A stretch of DNA of 64,000 bases, from assembly GCF_040807025.1 (NCBI RefSeq), contig NC_090947.1, positions 9,920,001-9,984,000 of the forward strand. Reading direction: 5' to 3'. This DNA is from Struthio camelus (lineage: Eukaryota; Chordata; Aves; Struthioniformes; Struthionidae). The stretch's first letter is position 1. Every line of letters starts with the position of its first letter. Below are positions 40,001 to 49,000 of the stretch, piece by piece. Both the position numbers and the translations under genes were made by a program. Under the pieces are notes generated by a model. That model was given only the letters and a program-made list of their open reading frames with translations, was not told the DNA's origin and ran no database searches.

Positions 40001-43000
40001 AAAGAGTTGTAATGTTGAGAAACTGATTTTCTATTAAACTATTTTAGAAGATTGTATTCAGTCCTTTAATTGCCTTTATAATAAAAACACAGCCAACACA
40101 AATGCAACAGGCTCTCCATTTACCAGGTATGGCTGATAACTGGACCTGTAACATAAGAATAGAACACCCACAGCATACATTGCTACAGAGCCCTGAGGCT
40201 AAAATATTTCTCTAATGCAATACTAACATTCCCATCTGTTGTCTCAGTGGTAGTGACGAAGAAACTGAATTAAATCATTATTTTCAGCTTAACCATGTTT
40301 CATCATTGACAACAGAGTCTGGGAATTAATACTCCAAACAGGATTCCTCACCACTGCTTCACAGCAAGCATGCTGATTACAACGTAGATGTGTTCAAGGA
40401 AAAAATGAGGAACTGGCTTTCCTATTTGTGCTTGCAATTTAAGTTTCTGCAAGAGACTCAGGCTGGGAAAGCAACAACATGGAATGCAACATTATACTTT
40501 GCAGTGGTTCCTATGCGTCTAACATAAGACTCTTGCCACAATGCTCCCCACACACGCTATCCCTACAACCAAAGGTCAGAAAATCCTGTTCCATGGGGCA
40601 CAGATACCCTTCCAATACTACTCAGAAGCAAGGCATGTTGGGAATTGAAGTCCTCAGAGGGCTGAACTAATAATGGCCTGTACTTCAACTGATCTCTAGA
40701 CAAAGAAAATTGACATCAGGTTACTGTACAACCTTAATAACACTATTGATTGTGGAAAGCCCTATTAAGAAAAAATGCCATGTGACTAGCTGAATGCAAC
40801 TGCCCAATTTACTGAAAGATGCTAAGAGGAAATCTTGACAGCAATATTTTTCTGTAACCAACGTAAGGAAGTCAGCTATCCTAACCTAAAGCCACTAAGG
40901 ATTTAAATTCTAAGTATACTTACAGATTGCCTGGACAATCATGGTATCTACTTTGTCTGGGCTGAACTTCAACTTGTATCGGGAAAGGCTGAGGAGACAG
41001 AAATATAGTTTCATCAGCATCCTGACATCCCACTGTAGAGCACATCCCCCCGTTCCTATTTTGCATTAATATCCCTGTCCACACATTCATTCACACTAGC
41101 TCAGTTTTACGCCACTGGTGGCTCTCAGCTGTGGCCAGTGGAGAAACCCTGCTGCCACTGCCACACGCTTTCACAACAGCCGTGATGCATGCACACACCC
41201 CATGACCAGGGCAAAAGGAAAGCTAAGGCTATCTGTACCATATGCTCCAGAGTCAACATGAACATTGTGGCAGGAAATAATGCTGTTGGTTCTTTTCTGC
41301 ATGGTTCCCCACAAAAAAATATTTGTCAATAGAATTTCCAGGTCAGCAACGGTTGGAGCTGATCCACAAACACTGCATACCCAGCAACAAATACCAGCAA
41401 CGCTAATACAAAGTACTAGCGGAAACTTCCTCAAACAGATTCCCTCTGGTCAAGAAAGAACATTATCATCTGCCTTTCAATCTACATTTAAAATCTCCCA
41501 GTACTCATCTGCAGTATGCCACAGCAAAATACAGCTGACATAAATGAGGACTTGCAACTTCAAAGCTCTTTGTCAATATTAATCCCCATTTTCTAGACAT
41601 TGTAATAGCAACAAAAGTCTATTTTTAAGGAATTATCTAAGGCAGATATCTTATGCTAATGGCTACAGAACAAAATCACGTCAGAACCTGGATGAAAAGT
41701 TGTTTGTGCATGAACGCCTGACCTAGTGCTGATCCAACACCTTTGCTCTAACTACCAGTCTGCTAAACCTAACAAGGCCATGGTGGCAAGGAAGGAAAAC
41801 AACTCTGCCTCTAACATTTACGTAACATATTATGAGGGAACCCCAGAGTTCTGACCAATCACCAACCCAAAGCCATCTTCCCCATGCTTCTCAGAAGGAA
41901 CGGAGTTAGTTTTAAGTGACCCATTTAACTGCCACAGAGATTCATTAAACCAAACGCTAAAGTACATAATATGCATAGGAAAGCTTTTCACTTTCACTTT
42001 GGGAAAGTTGAAGCCTTTCCCTAAAGGGTGGGTGAAACTGGAAAAACTCTTTCTCTATAAAATAGGACTCCAGACACAAACACGTCTTGACTTGCATGCA
42101 GAGCGAGTACAAGACCTGGTCACATAATCAGAGACATTTCAAGCAGCACAGCATGGCCAAAGATATGGGAGTGGGGAAGAGACAAGATGAAAGAGAGCTG
42201 TGCTACTGACAACCCACCTGTGTGCCAGACCCAGACACATAGCTGCCATCTCTCGAGAAGGGAGGCCTGTGATAAGCCCTTCAATTTGCGAACGAATTCC
42301 TCTCATCAGCTCTGTAACCATTGGGCTGTGTATACAACTCAAATTCAGCTTATCCTGGAGGGTGGAAAGCAATAGTCCAAGTCAAGCACAACAATGACAT
42401 TCCTTTAAAATCCTTCTTCCAGTAGCATTATCTCATATACCTGTTTTCCTACTGCAATCCTATGGTCACTCAACCTTTGAGCCTTCTTCGATGCTCAAAG
42501 CAGCGACATCCCCCGTCCTCCACACTAACAGCCCCACAGTTAGAGCCTTAGCTATAAATCTCATCTTCAATCTGCTACACAGACATTGGAACTGAAACTC
42601 AAGACTTTGCAGTTGACTAGCAATAGTTTGGCAGCAGAGAAAAAAATGAAGAGGTAGAGGGTTTGATGGTATTTCTTCTTTTTTTTTTTTTAAAAAGAAA
42701 ATTGAATAATTAGCTCAGAGTCTTAGGCGTTATTTACTTCAGCACTGTCTCCTATTTGTTTTGCATCCCACACCAATCTCCTAAGGCACAATGAGGGGTG
42801 GTCAAAATAGAAGTTTTTGGAACAGGCAACAGAGACAGGAGAGACAGACCTAGGATTTGACACCTAGGAGAAAGCAGTCCATCTCTACCGCACTTCCTCT
42901 CCCAGCATGCAAGAGGCAGAGGATGTGCCCAACTGCTTGTGGACTGATGGGGAGAGCTGGGGGATGGTCACACATTCCCAACACAGCAACAAGCTGCCAC

Positions 43001-46000
43001 CCTGCTTTTGCTACAGCTGTTGAAGAATAAGCACGTGTGCTTAGCCTTTTTTCTTTTTGTACAGGGCCATTCGAGAAATTAACTTTGGCATCTGCTGGGT
43101 TTCCAGCCAACACTTAAGAGGTAAGCCAGACAAGTCTGAACATCTCAGTACACTTTTACCCTATCATCCATTTGTGTACTCAACATGACATCTTCCCAGC
43201 CTACATGCAGTCCACATTCAATCATAAGGATGAGGTATCTTCAACACCACAAACATAGTATTGGCAGCCTATTCCACTGCTAATAAGATCTCCGGAACCT
43301 GTTTATAAGATTTCAGTAGCATAAGACCAAAGGAAGAAAGGCAAAGTCAGTTATTACCTTTATGACACCTCCAAGCTTGGCATCTGCTACAGCCAACTGT
43401 TCATGGGCATCTTTTGCCACTATCTTCTTGAGAATTTTCTTCAAGTTCTTGCTGAGTTTGCCTTCCACAAGAGCTGTGGATGCTGTAGAAAACAAAAAGA
43501 ATAAAAATGCACTTTATTTTCCCTCCTAAACCCAGTAACACTAGGATTTCTAACTTTTTTTTTTTTTTTCCAACTGCCCACAATAGCTCTAGGCTGAGTT
43601 GCAACACTACTTCATCATGCAGTGGCTTAAATCAAAAACCCTTCTCCCAGTTCTCTCTCTGTCCTCCATGTGGCTTCAGTTCTATTTCTGCCAATTTTGT
43701 TTAAGAAACTCTACAAACAATTTCATATGCTCTAGATAGACGCTTAAAATTTCAGAAAGCATTAGAACATTTATTATATGATTTAATCACCCAATCATCT
43801 TTCAGGCACTTTAGTCAGCAACCACTGTGTCCTAAATTAAGTAACAGCTTATTTACATCCCCTGGCAATGACAGTGGGTTATCCATCAAACCCCAACAAA
43901 GCATGAAGCCACGCACACTGACTGGTGGGTCAGACATGGACACTTTTAATATATAGTGCATAGACTGAAGCAATTTTAAACAGACATCTCCAGTCTCACA
44001 ATTCCACACAATATATATTTCAAGATGACACTTATACAACTCTCTTGACAGGTCAGCTCTGTACTCCACTGAACTTCTGATTGATACAACATCTTAAGTA
44101 CAGCGTATAGAGCAGAAGCCAGTGATTTGCGCTTTCAGATGCCTTGATGAAATGCAAGGGTAAAATCTAAAGTGCCATGCTGAGTTTTCCTCTCATCCTT
44201 AATGAACATACATTACGAAGCTTCCAAGCTGGCCAGTAACTCCTAATCCACTTACAACAGACACATTGTTTTCCCTTCAAAACAAGTATAGTATAGGTAG
44301 TTTAAATAATCTCCTCCACTTTACAGATTAGTAAACCTGAAGTAATAGGGCTTTAAAAAAAATACAACCAGAAAAACCCCGAAAAACAACATTTAACAAT
44401 ACATGATCTGAACCCAGCCCTATGCAAAGGCAACATACTCCAAATAAAAAGCACAGGGAGAGAGGAATACACAGCGGCTTCAATCTCAATTGTTTCATTT
44501 GCGCCTCGCTTATGATGGCAGTGTCTCCATTCTTGCAGTTTCCTTAGCTTTCTTTAAAAAGCTATCCCTACTACATCAGAATATCAAAATCCGTTCTTTG
44601 GTCGTGTGACATGTAACAGCCACCTACAAATATCATACAGCAACATGTTCTATTCAGCAGTAATAGTCATGCCATCCCTGAAAGATTAGCTAGCACTGTC
44701 TTTTCTGTTCAACATAGTCCACAGCCTTAGCATTTAAGTGTTTAATTTGTACAAATTATTGAAAATAAGGCTTTCCATTTTGTTTCAACTCCTGAATTTC
44801 TTTAAAGTGCAAACAGGCATGTCTTAGGCTGCAAAAAGGCAGGCAAAGTATGCATCCACAAAACAAGAACAGTTGTAATGTATGCACTCCCTGACACCAG
44901 TCTGTTGTCTCAGTGGTAGCGATGAAACGTTGGGTCAAATCATTTATATTCAGTTCCGTCAAGAATCCATCACTGACAACAGACCTTGTACATCAGTCAA
45001 AAGCTTCCATTCATCACTCATGAGTGAACTGTTTGGGCAATAAGCACAGCAGGAAAACTAGACTTCATTAAGTCTCCACCATGCTACGATCGAGTGGATG
45101 ACCTCAAAAAAAAGCAGCTGCCTTTGAAGAATCTGTAATCTAAAAAACTAAATAAAGGTACAGAGCAGGGATAGAAGTAATGAATGAACTAATGTGTGAC
45201 AGGTTCTTTTTTGCAAAAATGGTGTTACATTTCACTTACCAGCAAGTGCTTCTGTTGTGTCCTGAAACTTTTCAAAGTGTTTCAACTTCACTCTACAGAA
45301 GAAAAACATGAATGTGTAAACCAACACACAAACTAGATGCTAGACCTATCCTACTTTTTTTTTTCCCTCCTGTCTCTGCTGTTATAGTTCCCATTAGGTC
45401 CTCACTTCTTCCTAAGACTGCAAGAGAGCAGAGATCAATATTCAGATCCTCAATAAAGAGGAAGAGCACTAAACCTGCTGATTAAGTTTGAGCCTGGTGT
45501 GGCTCTTCCACTGTGTCACAAACTTTTTTTAATAAGGTCCTAAAAATTCCCACAAATTTTGATTTAATATTTCTAATTAGGACCAACACGATCAGAAAAC
45601 CTGAGCCTCCCCTTTCCTTGTGCAGTTCATATTTAAAGACAGACATCGTCCATCCACATTTTAACACTGCACCCTGATTAAAAAGGTGTCACTGCTGACT
45701 GACTGATGGTAGTATCTGCCCGTACATCTCTAAAAAGGAACCTTCTGCCTCTGGAATGCATAGTCCTGCACAGCCCAGATTTTAACGTGCTTTTTAACCA
45801 AACGCATCTTTAAAGGCTTTACAACTGAACTGATTCATCGCTCATGAATTCCCAACTCCTCCTCTGTAATTAGATGCTAGAATACAAGTTCTGGTTAAGC
45901 TTAAAACAAAGAACTAGTAAGCAGAAAATTCTGCCACGCCCAAACTACTGACCAGAGCCAATAATCTCATGGACGGTGTTTAACCACACTGTGCCAGCTC

Positions 46001-49000
46001 CCTAGGCATAGTTTTCTTCTCCCCCTCATATAATCTCTCATGTTGATATCTAGAGTTACAGTGTTGATCTGCCTGTTGAGTTACAGAAGCTATCTCAATC
46101 CAGTAAATTCCTTGCCAAGGACAGGCATTTGACTAATCCAATTCTGATTAACCACTGCTCTTTGCAAGTCAAGTATGTGCAGAGGAAGCAAGGTCACAGA
46201 TAAAGCTAAATGCTTGAGTTAAGCACTTGCACAGCCTAGCAGAAGCTCCATGCTTATACTGATGCCTCTTTAGACAAACATGAAAGATAGGAATTAACCT
46301 GATCAGAGCGGAGATCCATTAGAGACGCATCCTATCCAGTAAGGGGTCAGGATGATACTTGTAAAACAAGATTAACACCACTGCAAAACAGGCAGATGCG
46401 GGATTTCTATCCTGTACCCTAAGCATTTTTACAGAGCAGAATAAATCCAAACTACAAGGCATAGCCTGTTTAGGGGTATCTGTTATAACAAAATCTGGTT
46501 AGAAGTTTTCCCAAAAAGCCACCCTAGATTCAGGCTTGGAAGGAATCCATCGTTGTCTCCAGCCACAGGACAGTTTGCTAGCAAATCTAGCTTGGCTGGT
46601 GGACACCAAAACCCCCGCCTGCAGCTTCTCAGTGACACTAACAGTCACTGCTGGCATGGGCAGCAAAATTGACTCCCATTTCATAGGGTAACTCATATAC
46701 TATTAGTTTCAGCTGGATTAAACCAATTCTTTTTTATTTTAAGACTTCCTGTGAACACAAAACTTGTCATTTCAGCCAGTGCCAGCATTACAAGCTTGGA
46801 CATTCTTGTCAAAGCATCCAAATCTCCTTAACATATTATTCAATTTTTTTGCTTCAGTGGCACGCGTTAATGATTTCTACAGTTTAATTACGTTGCAAGG
46901 GAAAATAAAGCTATTTCCTTCCATCCGTTTGGCATTCTATTTCTATGAATATCTCACTTTTCGTTATCCTTGTTCGCAACTTATAATTTTACAATACTAA
47001 AAAAAAACCCCACGCTTCTGGACCTCAGATGTGCATAAATATACATGCAGTCACGTTCTTCCAAAACCCAGGCTGCTACCCCTACATAAAGCTGCTTACA
47101 TTTTGTTTGCTTTTTCAGGAGTTTCAAATTCTTTCCATAAACTGTCTACTTCTTGGAGCTTCTTCTCATTCAGAACCTGTAGACAAGAAACCAGAAATAA
47201 TCTATTAAAATAATTCTGAAAAGCCTTCAACCCTGCATTCATCGGAGAAGACCTGAAACAGATCCATAGCATGTCCAGCCACTAGAAATTAATACTGACA
47301 GCAAGCAAACTCAATTTTGGTGATCTTTAGTTTCAACATGCTCTCTCAGCAGCTTTAGCCTACCAATATGCAACTATATTCACAGCATTTTACTTTCAAC
47401 TGAATTATGCAAGTTGTTCAATAAAGGCTGGGTTCTTCTGAACCCGCACATTAAAGCAAAACCCTCTCCTTGTTTATCAAAACTTGCTCCACCTCCTACA
47501 GGACTCATTCACAACCCCAGTGACCCAAAAATCAAACTCGCCACTACTTTGGGAAAACACCAGAAAACCTGGGACACCTAAGGGGAAGGAGTGATCCTAC
47601 AACAAGTTATTAAACTGAGCTAACCCAAGGAACAAAGAGGATATTCCTATAAAGACTATTCACCACAGCTCAGTAATCAACTGAGCCAAGAACTACCTAA
47701 GAGGCAGCAATGGCTTAATCCCTTCTCTGTACAGAGGGGAACGCCTCTCAATTTTTAAACTGCAGAAGATTAACACTTACACCATCAACCCTCCACATAT
47801 TGCATAAAATGCGTACTGTGAATTCCTAGAAGAGTGCTCAGGGGAACAACTCCATAGTCAAGATCCTTACATTTTACGTCACTCAAAAATGTTGATGTCT
47901 CTGTCCCCAACTAAATCCAAAGCAACTGCAATGGGACTCAGCGCAGTACTGAAATCGTTCTAGGGATTATGAGACTTTGCTTCCTTGCAGATTTTTAAAC
48001 CCAGGTCAAAGGACTGTGTCTTTTTCAAACTGAATTAGCAGTTGAGCAAACAAACACAATAACTCATTTCCAACAGGACTCTGAGGCACAGAAAACGCTT
48101 GGGACACCTCTTCCTTTCCTCGGTGTATTGATTCTTTGTTCTAGTTCATCCTTCTTATCCCGAGGCAGACAGAACTTTCAGTCTCCATAAACAGACACTG
48201 GCAGAGACAGAAGTCACCAAAACAGAGGTTGTTGATGTAGAGAAGTTATGGTTGCCTATGGATAGCGCGTGTCCTACAAGACAGTAAGATTCACTGGAAA
48301 AAGTCTTCCAAGATCTGGAATATGTTTATGCTGTTTGCCCTTACTTTCTGAATTCTGCTTGTTCTTCTTTAATGGGACCAACACCCACCAGGGACTACCC
48401 AAGAGCTCCCCAGCTTGCAGGGGGGGCTCTTGATCAGCATAGGATTAAGGCAGAGCAGTTACGTTGGCTATGGACACTGCTGAAAAGGGGAGCGGGTGTC
48501 CATGACTGCTTCCCAAAATTCAGAAGCCCAAATTCTGCCCAACCCTCAAGATACTTAAGGGGGGGGGGGGGGAAAGCACCAATGGCCATCTTTAAAGGCT
48601 ACCAAAACAAACCAACCAAAAAAACCAAAAACCACCCCACTAAATTGCACAGAGAATACTTTGCTACAGAATGAATAAACAAGTATAAGGACCACGCAAG
48701 TTTGTAACCAAACAGCTACTGTGCCTGGGAACGCAAAGCCATGTGATTGAGAGCCCTCCCTACCTAGCAGATACACACTGTGGCAGGGACTCTCTCTGGC
48801 ATGGGTAGCTGCAAACTGAACCAAGACAGAAAACAATAGCTTGTCTCAAAACACAAGATTTACTAAAATATTATTTATGCTCACTTCCAACAAACAGCTT
48901 CCACCCCAGACGTCCTTCGCGCTCCTCTCTTGCCCATGAGGTAGGCGTTTAGAAGACCACATTTAAACACTGCTTCTTGGTGCCTAGTGCCCTCTAGCCG

